This document shows positions 54,207 to 62,020 of a stretch of 64,000 nt of DNA, in pieces. The stretch's first letter is position 1; every line of letters starts with the position of its first letter. The position numbers were made by a program, and so were the translations under genes. The notes under the pieces are model-generated. The model saw only the letters and a list, made by a program, of their open reading frames with translations. It was not told the DNA's origin and made no database searches. The DNA comes from Rhizobium sp. CCGE531 (GTDB lineage Bacteria > Pseudomonadota > Alphaproteobacteria > Rhizobiales > Rhizobiaceae). Location: positions 930,001-994,000 of the forward strand of contig NZ_CP032685.1 of NCBI RefSeq assembly GCF_003627795.1, given 5' to 3'.

Positions 54207-54824
54207 ATGTACATCACTGATGCCGCCTCGTTCCTTCTTGCCTGGCTTCGTAACCCGCGCGCCATTTCGGCGGTTACCCCGTCAGGCCCGCGCGTCTCGG
54301 CGTTAATGACCCAAGGCATTGGGGCAACCACCGGCCCGGTCATGGAACTGGGGCCTGGCACCGGCTCCTTCACTTATTCGCTCCTGGCGCGTGGCGTGCG
54401 TGAGGACGATCTTACGCTGGTCGAGCTTAACGCCGATTTCGCCGAACTTTTGCAAAGGCGCTTCCCCAAGGCGCGCGTGCTCCGTTTGGACGCGACGCGG
54501 ATCGGCGAGGCGGACCTGTTCAAAGGCACCTCATTCGGTGCGGTCGTCAGCGGATTGGGTTTTCGTGCCATGCGGTCGCGCGAAATCCGCGCTATTTTAG
54601 GTGGGGCCTTCAAAAATCTCAGGCCCGGCGGCGCATTTCATCAGATCACCTACGGCCCGCGCTGTCCGGTGCCGGATCAGGTTCTGGGTCACTTGAAACT
54701 CAAAGAAGCGCGGATCGGCGGAACGATCTGGAACTTGCCGCCGGCTTCCGTCTACCGGATCTCCAGGGCGGCGGATTGCAAAGTCCCGAAACATGCCGAG
54801 CTGGCTGGATTGCAACCCGCATGA
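54207..54824 (+). CDS. Class I methyltransferase, PmtA-like phospholipid N-methyltransferase
   Basis: 205 residues with SAM motif I in VMELGPGTGSFTYSLLARGV, an acidic loop DLTLVELNADFAELLQRRFP and a GGAFHQITYGPRCPVP segment similar to rhizobial PmtA, which methylates phosphatidylethanolamine on the way to phosphatidylcholine. The N-terminus AASFLLAWLRNPRAISAVTP fits membrane-surface binding. GAGGA precedes the ATG at 54207. Its stop overlaps the DedA gene (ATGA). Substrate inferred from family resemblance only. Confidence 0.8.
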   Translation: MYITDAASFLLAWLRNPRAISAVTPSGPRVSALMTQGIGATTGPVMELGPGTGSFTYSLLARGVREDDLTLVELNADFAELLQRRFPKARVLRLDATRIGEADLFKGTSFGAVVSGLGFRAMRSREIRAILGGAFKNLRPGGAFHQITYGPRCPVPDQVLGHLKLKEARIGGTIWNLPPASVYRISRAADCKVPKHAELAGLQPA

Positions 54825-55468
54825 CGGCTCAGGAACTGGTGGCGCAAGCTCCCGGCACCGTCACACTATTCACGAGCTTTGGGCTGGCTGGCATTTTCTG
54901 TCTCGCCATCATGGAGAAATTTGTCCCACTTTTTCCATCCTATATCCTTCTCATGCTTCTCGGCTTGATGATGCCGGATCTTCTTGCGCTCGGCTTGTCC
55001 ATTGCTGCAGTGACGGCTGGTTCCGTCACTGGCGGGCTTGGCTGGTATGGCATTGGTTGGGTATTCGGGCCGCGAAGGGTGCGTCGGGTTGTCGCTCGCT
55101 ATGGCGGATACCTATTGCTAAAGCTATCCTTCTACGATCGGCTGGCCGGTACTTACCGCCGCAACCATTTCTGGGTAACGCTGTCTGGTCAGGTCATTCC
55201 CGCGGTCAGGATCTATCTGGCCCTGCCGGCCGGCGCTTTGCGGCTTGACCCCCGAACCTTCCTGGCGGCGACCTCGCTTGGTTGCTTGATGTGGAATGGG
55301 TCCTTCCAGTGCCTCGGCTATGCCCTGCGCCGCAGCGGAAGAGACATAACACAGATCGGCTTGTGGACCGCTATGGCGATCATTGCGGCCGAGGGCGTGG
55401 TCTTATTCATCGTGGGCATCAGGAACAAGACCGTCAAAGGCCGAACGCGGACGCCGCTGCCGCCCTGA
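54821..55468 (+). CDS. DedA-family membrane protein
   Basis: 215 residues with the DedA/SNARE-associated fold: EKFVPLFPSYILLMLLGLMM near the N-terminus and the conserved FWVTLSGQVIPAVRIYLALP, AGALRL loop with Gly and Arg. DedA proteins act as lipid transporters; some recycle undecaprenyl phosphate or phosphatidylethanolamine and affect resistance to cationic peptides. It is translationally coupled to the PmtA-like gene. The start at 54821 uses the overlapping ATGA. Confidence 0.9.
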   Translation: MTAQELVAQAPGTVTLFTSFGLAGIFCLAIMEKFVPLFPSYILLMLLGLMMPDLLALGLSIAAVTAGSVTGGLGWYGIGWVFGPRRVRRVVARYGGYLLLKLSFYDRLAGTYRRNHFWVTLSGQVIPAVRIYLALPAGALRLDPRTFLAATSLGCLMWNGSFQCLGYALRRSGRDITQIGLWTAMAIIAAEGVVLFIVGIRNKTVKGRTRTPLPP

Positions 55469-55495
55469 CCGACTGATATCCCTTGGCGCTGGATG

Positions 55496-55520
55496 ATTTT
55501 GGATCGAATGATCCTAAAAT
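55496..55520. terminator. Bidirectional terminator hairpin
   Basis: ATTTTGGATC and GATCCTAAAAT pair (one bulged T) around a 4-base loop. The A/T arms give a T-run on either strand. It sits between the convergent DedA and methyltransferase genes. Confidence 0.6.
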
Positions 55521-55549
55521 CTGAATCCGCGCTGGAATCAAATAGGTAG

Positions 55550-55604
55550 AGCATGATGTCGTCCGGAAACCGTTTACACTTTTCGGCGTCACGTTCCAGG
55601 CACG
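55550..55604. repeat. Rhizobial palindromic repeat unit
   Basis: The string starting GAGCATGATGTCGTCCGGAA and continuing with CCGTTTACACTTTTCGG resembles a dispersed intergenic repeat frequent in Rhizobium genomes. It fills the gap between two convergent genes. Internal pairing is CCGGAAA with TTTTCGG. Recognition is from memory of the repeat family. Confidence 0.5.
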
Positions 55605-56423
55605 TTAGGCCGTGGCTAAAATTATATGCGCTTGAATTTTGGCGGCAACTTCGCCATTGCCATGTCTGTCAGCGATCGCGGATGCGGCGTAGTCGGTTGC
55701 AGCCTCCAGACTTTCCGCTTCCCTGGCCTCGATTTCATTGCGAAGAAGCGTTCCCTGGCAATAGGCAACGGCCGGAAGGCGTGGCGAGGATGCACGGCTT
55801 TGTTCGGCTCTCGTTTCGATCACCACATCGGAGAAACCGGCATTCTCGAGATCGCTGCGAATCCGCTCCACATCGTGGTAGCCATGTGGGGTGCGTGCCA
55901 GAAAACGCGGCGGATCGTTCGGGAAAATCCGGGCCAGCGCGTTCGTCACGTCATCGGCGAAGATGTTCTCCTCAAGGCGATCCCAGACGTTGAACAGGAA
56001 ATGCCCTCCAAGCTTCAGAACACGCTTTGCTTCGCGATACGCAGCGGAACGGTCGGGAAAGAACATGGCACCGAACTGGCAGCAGACGAGATCGAAAGAC
56101 GCATCGTCAAACGGCAGCATCATGGCGTCTGCCTGCCGCCATGAGATGCGGCTGTCGGGAGCCTGCCGCGAAGCGGCATAATCGAGCATCGGCTGATTGA
56201 GGTCGGTGACGACATAGCGTGCATCGGGGGACAGCTTGGGCGCCAAGACGCGGGTGACGGCCCCGGTGCCTGCGGCAATTTCGAGAACGGCGGTCGGCGC
56301 CAGGGACGCTGCCCGCCGTGCAAGATCTGCGGCGTAAGGTTCGAAAATCAGCGGCACCATATAGCGGTCGTAATTTTCCGGAATCGAGCCAGCAAATACC
56401 TTGTCCGTCTCCAACATCGCCAT
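55605..56423 (-). CDS. Class I SAM-dependent methyltransferase
   Basis: 272 residues. Motif I is VLEIAAGTGAVTRVLA, motif II FDLVCCQFGAMFF, and GGHFLFNVWDRLEENIF follows, as in UbiE/COQ5-like methyltransferases. The first 30 residues (FAGSIPENYDRYMVPLIFEP) match a group of uncharacterised small-molecule methyltransferases. The ATG at 56423 is used; a GTG directly before and an ATG at 56417 are alternatives. Substrate unknown; no partner genes. Confidence 0.88.
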   Translation of the reverse strand: MAMLETDKVFAGSIPENYDRYMVPLIFEPYAADLARRAASLAPTAVLEIAAGTGAVTRVLAPKLSPDARYVVTDLNQPMLDYAASRQAPDSRISWRQADAMMLPFDDASFDLVCCQFGAMFFPDRSAAYREAKRVLKLGGHFLFNVWDRLEENIFADDVTNALARIFPNDPPRFLARTPHGYHDVERIRSDLENAGFSDVVIETRAEQSRASSPRLPAVAYCQGTLLRNEIEAREAESLEAATDYAASAIADRHGNGEVAAKIQAHIILATA

Positions 56424-56519
56424 CACCCGCAGCGCGCTTATTGGCTCGCGAGGATAGCATATTGCAGATGACGCGTCATTCGGTCTCTCCGAGAGACGCA
56501 GCGCGGGAGCCGCGCCTGC

Positions 56520-57278
56520 TCAGCCCGCATCACCGCGCGCAAGCACGTCCAGAAGCTGGCTGGTATTGTCGATCGAGAATTGCACGCGCTCGCCCGGCCA
56601 TACAGATTCGGAATAGGAGATCGGCGTGCCTTTGAGATCGACGTCCACCTTTCTCGACACAGCCACCGGCTGCGCCATGGACTGGCGGAGCTGCTTCGCC
56701 TCCTCGCTCGTCGGCAGACGGACGATGATGTCGGTGCGCAGGCGGATATAGTCGGGGATACCATATTCGGCCAGAATGACGGTTACGCTCCGTCCGCTGC
56801 GCCGCGCCTCATCGAAGCCCGGAAAACGGCGCACAGGGTAATAGGCATGCGAATAGTTGATCGGCTCCTCGTCGGCAAAGCCGCGCCGGACGATATGGTA
56901 GACCGGCTCGCCATGGGGAAGCCGCAAGGCCTCCGCGATCATCTCTGAGGCTGGAACCACCTCTTCATGAATGGCCTGCCCAAGCGGCTCCCTGCCCTGA
57001 TCGAGCAGGTTCTGGGAAAAGCGCGTGCGCTCCGACAGGCGGTAGTCGAGACGGCTATCCCTGACAAAGGTCCCACGCCCCTGCTCGACCAGCACGAGCC
57101 CCCGGCTTTCAAGACGGGAAATGGCGCGCCGTATGGTGTGGCGCCCGACGCCGAAGCGCTCCATCAGGTCGGATTCAGTTGGAAGCTGCGCCTTTGGTGA
57201 CAGCCGGCCGGTCAGAATATCCTCGGCAATATCGCTCTCGACCTGTTGCCACTGCCCGTGCAGCAATTTTTTTTCCAT
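56520..57278 (-). CDS. phnF: GntR-family regulator, HutC/UTRA type, PhnF-like
   Basis: 252 residues: GntR winged helix at 8-75 (QLPTESDLMERFGVGRHTIR, RAISRLESRGLVLVEQGRGT) and a UTRA ligand-binding domain (100-245: VYHIVRRGFADEEPINYSHA, PISYSESVWPGERVQFSID). This matches PhnF, the regulator of phosphonate operons, but no phn gene is present here, so it is an orphan or regulates something else. The ATG at 57278 has a purine-rich site upstream. The name rests on overall resemblance and is tentative. Confidence 0.8.
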   Translation of the reverse strand: MEKKLLHGQWQQVESDIAEDILTGRLSPKAQLPTESDLMERFGVGRHTIRRAISRLESRGLVLVEQGRGTFVRDSRLDYRLSERTRFSQNLLDQGREPLGQAIHEEVVPASEMIAEALRLPHGEPVYHIVRRGFADEEPINYSHAYYPVRRFPGFDEARRSGRSVTVILAEYGIPDYIRLRTDIIVRLPTSEEAKQLRQSMAQPVAVSRKVDVDLKGTPISYSESVWPGERVQFSIDNTSQLLDVLARGDAG

Positions 57279-57526
57279 GCCCGCCCTTCCGAATCTAGCC
57301 ATCTCATTCGAATGTCGAAGATCCTACAGCATCGTTTTTCAATCTCTACCTGATGATCGAGATCCGATAAACAGTGCCTGAAGCCAATTTCACCATCGGG
57401 CTTTGGCGTTTAGCCAAGTTCTCCTTGGGTATCATTCGTCATCGCTGCATAAATATCCGAATGAATGCGCGCCCGCGCGTTGCTGCAGCGGAGCATGATG
57501 TACAAAGTCAATTCGGCAACTGGCGA
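57279..57526. other. Intergenic region upstream of the PhnF-like gene
   Basis: About 250 bases, between the MBL hydrolase stop and the PhnF-like start, both on the minus strand. It should carry the PhnF-like promoter. I could not pick out a convincing UTRA-type operator. Confidence 0.35.
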
Positions 57527-58336
57527 CTACATGGCCGAAATGAACTCATATCCGTGCCCCTCCTCGACTATTCTACCGATGCCTGGTCGTCCCAGGTGAG
57601 CGCCGGCAAGCCACGTGTGTGCAGCCGCTGCATCTTGGAGCAGCTTGATCCGGCTAGCCCTCGCTATGGACTCGTCGGCGTCATAGGCCCAGGTAAGCTC
57701 GGGACGGGCAAACTGTGCAGCAGGAACGTGGATCACGTCGCCGCAGAATAAAATATCGTCCTCGCCAGTGCTGAGGAGATAACCCATATGGCCCGGAGCA
57801 TGCCCGGGTATCGCCACCGCCAGCAAATGATCGTCCAGCCGGTCTCCTCCGCTGATCGGGGCCAGGAGTGGCCGAAAATCCGCCAGTCGTGGCTCGGCGA
57901 GGAAATCCTCAACGGCGTCCTCCGCAATCACGATCTTGTTTAAGTTTCCAAATGCTCGCCGCCCGTCAGGCGTAAGAAGACCGTTGATGTGGTCGCCATG
58001 GGCATGGGTGAGCGCGACCATCGTGATGGACGATGTGTCGATGCCTGCCTCGCACATAGCCTCCTCGAGGTGGCCCATGGACGGGTCCCAGCTTGCCCCG
58101 GCTCCACAATCTATCAAAACGCGCTCGCTGCCAGAGCGATCGAGCAGGAAGCAGTTGACCGACAGGCGAACGAGCGACTCTTCCCGCCGAGGCGATACTA
58201 TCTGCGTAGATATTTTGCCGTTCGGATATCTGAGCAATTGGGCCGGCAGGTCGACATATCCGTCGGAAAGCGACCAAACCTTCGACGATCCCGAAGCACA
58301 AGCCATGATGTTGGCGCTTTGAGACAGAAATTTCAC
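57527..58336 (-). CDS. MBL-fold metallo-hydrolase
   Basis: 269 residues of the metallo-beta-lactamase fold: HxHxDH is in THAHGDHINGL, a third-site His in IPGHAPGHMGYLL, an Asp in LFCGDVIHV and a last His near the C-terminus (GAHLGRPG). The overall order resembles lactonase-type MBL proteins. It begins with GTG at 58336 (AGG site), and an ATG at 58306 is the alternative. The gene follows the lumazine-binding-like gene by 52 bases in the same direction, so both may hydrolyse or handle one compound. Confidence 0.87.
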   Translation of the reverse strand: MKFLSQSANIMACASGSSKVWSLSDGYVDLPAQLLRYPNGKISTQIVSPRREESLVRLSVNCFLLDRSGSERVLIDCGAGASWDPSMGHLEEAMCEAGIDTSSITMVALTHAHGDHINGLLTPDGRRAFGNLNKIVIAEDAVEDFLAEPRLADFRPLLAPISGGDRLDDHLLAVAIPGHAPGHMGYLLSTGEDDILFCGDVIHVPAAQFARPELTWAYDADESIARASRIKLLQDAAAAHTWLAGAHLGRPGIGRIVEEGHGYEFISAM

Positions 58337-58388
58337 GGGTAACCTGCCAAGCCGGGTGTTTCAATTTTCTATTGCCGCACTGAAGCCG

Positions 58389-58757
58389 TTACGTTTTCGA
58401 AGTCATCACCTTCTGAACGATCTTCCAGGTTCCGTTGACCTTCAAGCATGACAATAGGTCCGTGAAGTGGCGCGGCGGTACCTGCAATTTCACCTTCAGA
58501 AGCGCGAGGTCTCTTTCGACGTCAATTAATAGGATCTCGTCGTCACGCTCCACGCCCTGCTGTTTTGGAGCTTTGGTATTACGCACGACTGCTAACCACG
58601 TCGCAATCGGCGTCACGCCCACGTCGCCGTCGTCGGCGACCTTCGTCACGGAGCTCAAGGAATGAAATATGGACGCAAATTTCTCAGCATCCATTTCATA
58701 GGCGGCGTCAAAATAGGTCTGCGCCAGGGTGCGCAAAGCGCAAACATCGGTATCCAT
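58389..58757 (-). CDS. NTF2-like protein of the putative lumazine-binding type
   Basis: 122 residues: LRTLAQTYFDAAYEMDAEKF, ASIFHSLSSVTKV, then a beta-rich half ending SCLKVNGTWKIVQKVMTSK. This resembles the Lumazine_bd_2 branch of the NTF2-like superfamily. The ATG at 58757 has a GAGG site; the frame extends to 58787. It is probably co-transcribed with the MBL hydrolase and diverges from a LysR gene. No defined activity. Confidence 0.75.
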   Translation of the reverse strand: MDTDVCALRTLAQTYFDAAYEMDAEKFASIFHSLSSVTKVADDGDVGVTPIATWLAVVRNTKAPKQQGVERDDEILLIDVERDLALLKVKLQVPPRHFTDLLSCLKVNGTWKIVQKVMTSKT

Positions 58758-58931
58758 GCTCACCTCGTTGTTAGGTCCAACTATCATACGCGCCGCAATT
58801 CCGTGCCGAGCCCCGGAGAGGCGGAAGCGTAGAGAAGTCGACTCGCATCAGCTTGTTGGTCAAATCTAGGGCAAAGGCACTTATGAGAAAAGATACGTTT
58901 GACAGGATTGAGTCATGATTGATATTCATAA

Positions 58932-59816
58932 ATGATGGGAAATTACCTGGATGAACTCGCTACGTTTGCAATCGTCGCCAGTGAGCGAAGCTTTACACGC
59001 GCCGCGGTGAAGCTGGGCGTCTCCCAGTCCGCCCTGAGCCACACGATCCGGAAACTTGAGCAGCAACTCGAGATCCAGCTTCTTGCCCGGACTACCAAGA
59101 GTGTAGCGCCAACCGCTGCAGGCGCAGCTCTTTTGAAGGACCTGTCTCCGGCGCTTGAGCAAATTACTCGTGCGCTGGACAAAGCCCGAAGCGTTCGCCA
59201 CCGACCCGCGGGACGCCTTAGAATTGTGATGTCACGGTCGGCTGCGGTGATGGTATTGTTGCCGAGGCTCACCGCATTCGCCGAGGCTTACCCCGACGTC
59301 GTTCTTGACGTTGTTACCGTCACTGGTCCCGTCGACATCGTCGCGGGCGAGTTTGATGCCGGTATTCAACTCGGCGAGTATGTTCAAAAGGATATGATTG
59401 CGGTGCGCGTCTCGCAGGAGTTGCGTTTGGCGGTGGTGGGATCGCCCGGCTATTTCGCGTCACGAAGCATTCCTCGGAAGCCCAAGGATCTAAATGATCA
59501 TCGATGTCTAAACCTGCGTCTCCCGAACGGTCCGTATCGGTGGCAGTTCGAGCAGGGACGCAAGGCGATCACAATCGGTGTGAACGGCCCGCTCATAATC
59601 GACGATACCAACCTCGTGATTCAGGCGGCGCTCACCGGAGCCGGCCTTGGGCTCGCATATGAAGAGCAGGTTATGGAGCATGTTGCCGAGCACAGCCTCA
59701 TTCGAGTGCTGGAGAATTGGACGCCCCCTGTTCCCGGCTTCTTCATGTATTACCCCAGTCGCCAGCATCAGCCCGCTGCGCTTGCTGCGCTGGTAAACGC
59801 CCTGCGATGCTCTTAA
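58932..59816 (+). CDS. LysR-family transcriptional regulator
   Basis: 294 residues: LysR winged helix (YLDELATFAIVASERSFTRA, AVKLGVSQSALSHTIRKLEQ) and effector domain from about residue 92 (GRLRIVMSRSAAVMVLLPRL). It diverges from the lumazine-binding-like/MBL pair, the classical arrangement for a LysR target. Starts at 58932 and 58935 are both possible; neither has a ribosome site. An ATT-N10-AAT partial dyad (58918-58933) overlaps the start. The gene ends 34 bases before the decayed tRNA. Confidence 0.93.
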   Translation: MMGNYLDELATFAIVASERSFTRAAVKLGVSQSALSHTIRKLEQQLEIQLLARTTKSVAPTAAGAALLKDLSPALEQITRALDKARSVRHRPAGRLRIVMSRSAAVMVLLPRLTAFAEAYPDVVLDVVTVTGPVDIVAGEFDAGIQLGEYVQKDMIAVRVSQELRLAVVGSPGYFASRSIPRKPKDLNDHRCLNLRLPNGPYRWQFEQGRKAITIGVNGPLIIDDTNLVIQAALTGAGLGLAYEEQVMEHVAEHSLIRVLENWTPPVPGFFMYYPSRQHQPAALAALVNALRCS

Positions 59817-59849
59817 AAAACGGGCCGATACGCGGGATCGATTTAAAGG

Positions 59850-59936
59850 TGGTGCGGGTGGCCAGGGTCGAACCGGCACTCCTCTCGGACCTGGATTTTG
59901 AAGGGAGTCGCGTCTACAAACTGCGGCGCCGTTGCT
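59850..59936 (-). pseudogene. Degenerate tRNA-Leu (anticodon CAA)
   Basis: On the minus strand the 3' half is an almost intact tRNA-Leu(CAA): anticodon loop TTCAAAA with 3' stem TCCAG, a long variable arm GGTCCGAGAGGAGTGCC, T-arm GCCGGTTCGACCCTGGC, and ACCCGCACCA at the end. The D-loop segment GTAGACGCG also survives. The 5' anticodon strand (CTCCC instead of CTGGA-like) and the 5' acceptor strand cannot pair, so it should not be functional. Leu-CAA tRNA genes are frequent integration sites; this looks like a remnant from such an event. Confidence 0.6.
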
Positions 59937-59953
59937 GTAGTCGGGTGCTTCAC

Positions 59954-59976
59954 CAGATACCGATTTCCGGTATCTG
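59954..59976. repeat. Perfect hairpin beside the decayed tRNA
   Basis: CAGATACCG and CGGTATCTG form a perfect 9-bp stem with a 5-base loop between the tRNA remnant and IS copy 1. Part of the core (ATCGGTAT) recurs at 59988-59995. Confidence 0.5.
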
Positions 59977-60001
59977 AGCAGCGCAAAATCGGTATTTCGG
60001 A

Positions 60002-60771
60002 TTAGGTCACCGACTCATAAGATCGTAGCCAGATACGAATTGAGGCGAGCTGGATAGATGCGAGGAAGTTGTCGTCGCGTTTGTCATATCGTGTTGCGAT
60101 GGCCCGGAAGTGTTTGAGTTTGTTGAAGAACCGCTCGACAGCGTTGCGTTGTTTGTAGAGCCGTGAGCTGAAGGCAGGAATATTGACCCTGTTTGGCATG
60201 GGACGGATACAGCCCCATGCTCCACGTGCTTTGAGGTCTTGTCGCAGCCTGTCGCTATCATAAGCGCGATCAGCCAGAAGTATTTGACCGGGCCCGATGG
60301 TCGCAAACATATCGGTCGCCGAGCGTCCGTCATGGGCCTGTCCGGCTGTCAGCTTTAAGCGGATCGGTCGGCCATCGGCATCGACAAGAGCATGGATTTT
60401 GGTTGTCAGCCCGCCGCGCGAGCGACCCATGCAACCGGATCGCTCGTCTTTTTTTGACCGTTGGCAGCATGTTGGTGAACGCGGATCGACGAGCTGTCGA
60501 TCATCTGGATGTCGCCATCGTAAGCTTCTGATATTGCATCGAGAATACGTGCCCAATGCCCCGCGTGACGCCATCGGTTAAAGCGGTTGACACAGGTCGT
60601 ATAAGGGCCATAGCGCGCGGGAATATCCGCCCACGGCGCACCAGTTCTCAGCCGCCAGAAGATCCCATTCAATACGCGTCGGTCATCAACGCGGGCCTTA
60701 CCACGAACCTTTGTCGGCAGAAGGGGTTCGATCACCGACCATTCGAAATCCGTCAAATCAAAGCGCGCCAT
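60002..60771 (-). CDS. IS5-family transposase made by -1 frameshift, copy 1
   Basis: Two overlapping frames encode one 256-residue DDE transposase. Frame 1 starts at 60771 (MARFDLTDFEWSVIEPLLPT) and carries the first Asp (MIDSSSIRVHQ). Frame 2 ends at 60002 and holds the second Asp (LLADRAYDSD) and the Glu (KQRNAVERFFNKLK). They join at an A7 run (60449-60455 on the plus strand as T7) by a -1 shift. The TAA stop (60004-60002) takes its T and A from the flanking target duplication. Confidence 0.9.
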
Positions 60772-60844
60772 CTCTGCCTCCAAGCCTGACAGACAGAGAA
60801 TCACAAATCATTCAAATCCAAAACTATTTTATGGGTATGTGACC
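60005..60844 (-). mobile_element. IS5-family (IS427-like) insertion sequence, copy 1
   Basis: An 840-bp element with terminal repeats GGTCACCGACTCATAAG and, from the other end, GGTCACATACCCATAAA (13 of 17 match), flanked by TA on both sides, as expected for TA target duplication. It is an apparent exact inverted copy of the element at 62021-62860: terminal regions and both encoded frames are the same. The transposase is encoded on the minus strand. Confidence 0.93.
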
Positions 60845-60865
60845 TAGTGTGAAAGGAGACGGAAG

Positions 60866-61333
60866 CTATTCGATCACGATGATCTCCAGCTCCTCCTTGC
60901 CAAGGTTGACGACATCGCCAACCTTCTTTCCCATCAGCAACCTTGCAACGGGTGAAACATATGAAATCGATCCCGCCCTGGGATCGGCTTCATCCTCTCC
61001 GACGATGCGATATTTCTGCACGCGGCCGTCTTCCCGGCTATAGGTCACCATGCTCCCGAAGGCGACGATGTCAAACGAGCCGGGAGCCGCGACGACCTCG
61101 GCCGTTCGAACCCTTTCCGCGAAATAGCGTGCATCGCGCAACGGAATGGCAGTCTGTCGCCGACGTTCATTGATGTCTTCTATGGCATTTGCCGTGTCAT
61201 ACGCGTTTCGCGCTTCCTGAAGCTGCAGTTCCAGAGCCTTCAGCCCGGCCTCCGTGACGAGGTTCGGATGCGCAGAAATGGGCCGCTCGGGCAGCACGGT
61301 TTCCGCTGCCGCTTCGGCACTTTCTTCCTTCAT
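60866..61333 (-). CDS. GreA/GreB-family transcription elongation factor-like protein
   Basis: 155 residues: an N-terminal coiled coil (LVTEAGLKALELQLQEARNA, about residues 25-85, with ERRRQTAIPLRDARYFAERV) and a C-terminal FKBP-like GreA/GreB domain (VAFGSMVTYSREDGRVQKYR; GSISYVSPVARLLMGKKVGD). It probably binds RNA polymerase and affects paused complexes or acts like Rnk. The tip acidic pair typical of GreA (D-E near the coiled-coil turn) may be the DIN-E of AIEDINERR. It is enclosed by the two IS copies and diverges from DUF1801. Start 61333 is chosen before the first domain. Confidence 0.85.
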   Translation of the reverse strand: MKEESAEAAAETVLPERPISAHPNLVTEAGLKALELQLQEARNAYDTANAIEDINERRRQTAIPLRDARYFAERVRTAEVVAAPGSFDIVAFGSMVTYSREDGRVQKYRIVGEDEADPRAGSISYVSPVARLLMGKKVGDVVNLGKEELEIIVIE

Positions 61334-61471
61334 GAACGCCGTGCTCAATTTCAAACTCCATTTCGATGCTTTGTACTCTTTCGATATCTCCAACCGCTCG
61401 GCCTTGACGATGGAGCTGATCGGCAAATCAGCCCTATACTATAGACCAGATAGCAAGCTTGGAGAAATGCA

Positions 61472-61930
61472 ATGGCCGATCGAAAGCCCAAGTCGCCGAC
61501 AAAGACACCGTCCAAGCAGGCGGCATCGGAACCGAGACTGCTTTCAGGCGGCAATCCGCAGATCGCCAAGGGCGACGGTGACGCGCCGGTGCAAGCCTAT
61601 ATTGCCGCCATGTCGGGCTGGAAGAGCGAGGTCGGACGCCGGATCGATGCGCTCGTCGTCCAAGCCGTCCCCGACGTTCGAAAGGCGGTCAAATGGAATT
61701 CGCCACTCTATGGCTTGGACGGCGATGGCTGGTTCCTGGGCATCCATTGCTTCACGAAACACGTCAAAGTCGCGTTCTTTCGCGGCGCATCGATCCATCC
61801 GATCCCGCCCGGAGATTCGAAAAGCAAGGAAACGCGCTACCTCAATATCAATGAAGGCGACACGCTGGACGAAGCGCAGTTTACCGATTGGGTGACGCAG
61901 GCAAGCCGGCTGCCCGGTGAGCGCATGTAG
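61472..61930 (+). CDS. DUF1801-domain protein
   Basis: 152 residues; after a polar N-terminus rich in Lys/Pro/Ser, the DUF1801 (YdhG-like) fold runs from residue 37: PVQAYIAAMSGWKSEVGRRI, VRKAVKWNSPLYGLDGDGWF, HVKVAFFRGASIHPIPPG, RYLNINEGDTLDEAQF. The family is widespread and uncharacterised. It diverges from the greA-like gene, and both lie between the IS copies, so they may have moved together. Confidence 0.88.
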   Translation: MADRKPKSPTKTPSKQAASEPRLLSGGNPQIAKGDGDAPVQAYIAAMSGWKSEVGRRIDALVVQAVPDVRKAVKWNSPLYGLDGDGWFLGIHCFTKHVKVAFFRGASIHPIPPGDSKSKETRYLNINEGDTLDEAQFTDWVTQASRLPGERM

Positions 61931-62020
61931 GTCTCCGCAGACTAAAGAGCGACGGCAAACCGCTCCGAACGACAAGCGCAAAATCCGAAGCGACTGTTGC
62001 AACAGCCCTCAATTCGACTA

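Noticed and set aside
59850..59936. Selenocysteine tRNA, suggested by a TTCAAAA loop containing TCA
   Set aside because: The stem and variable-arm context fit tRNA-Leu with CAA anticodon; the acceptor length and T-arm are not of the SelC type.
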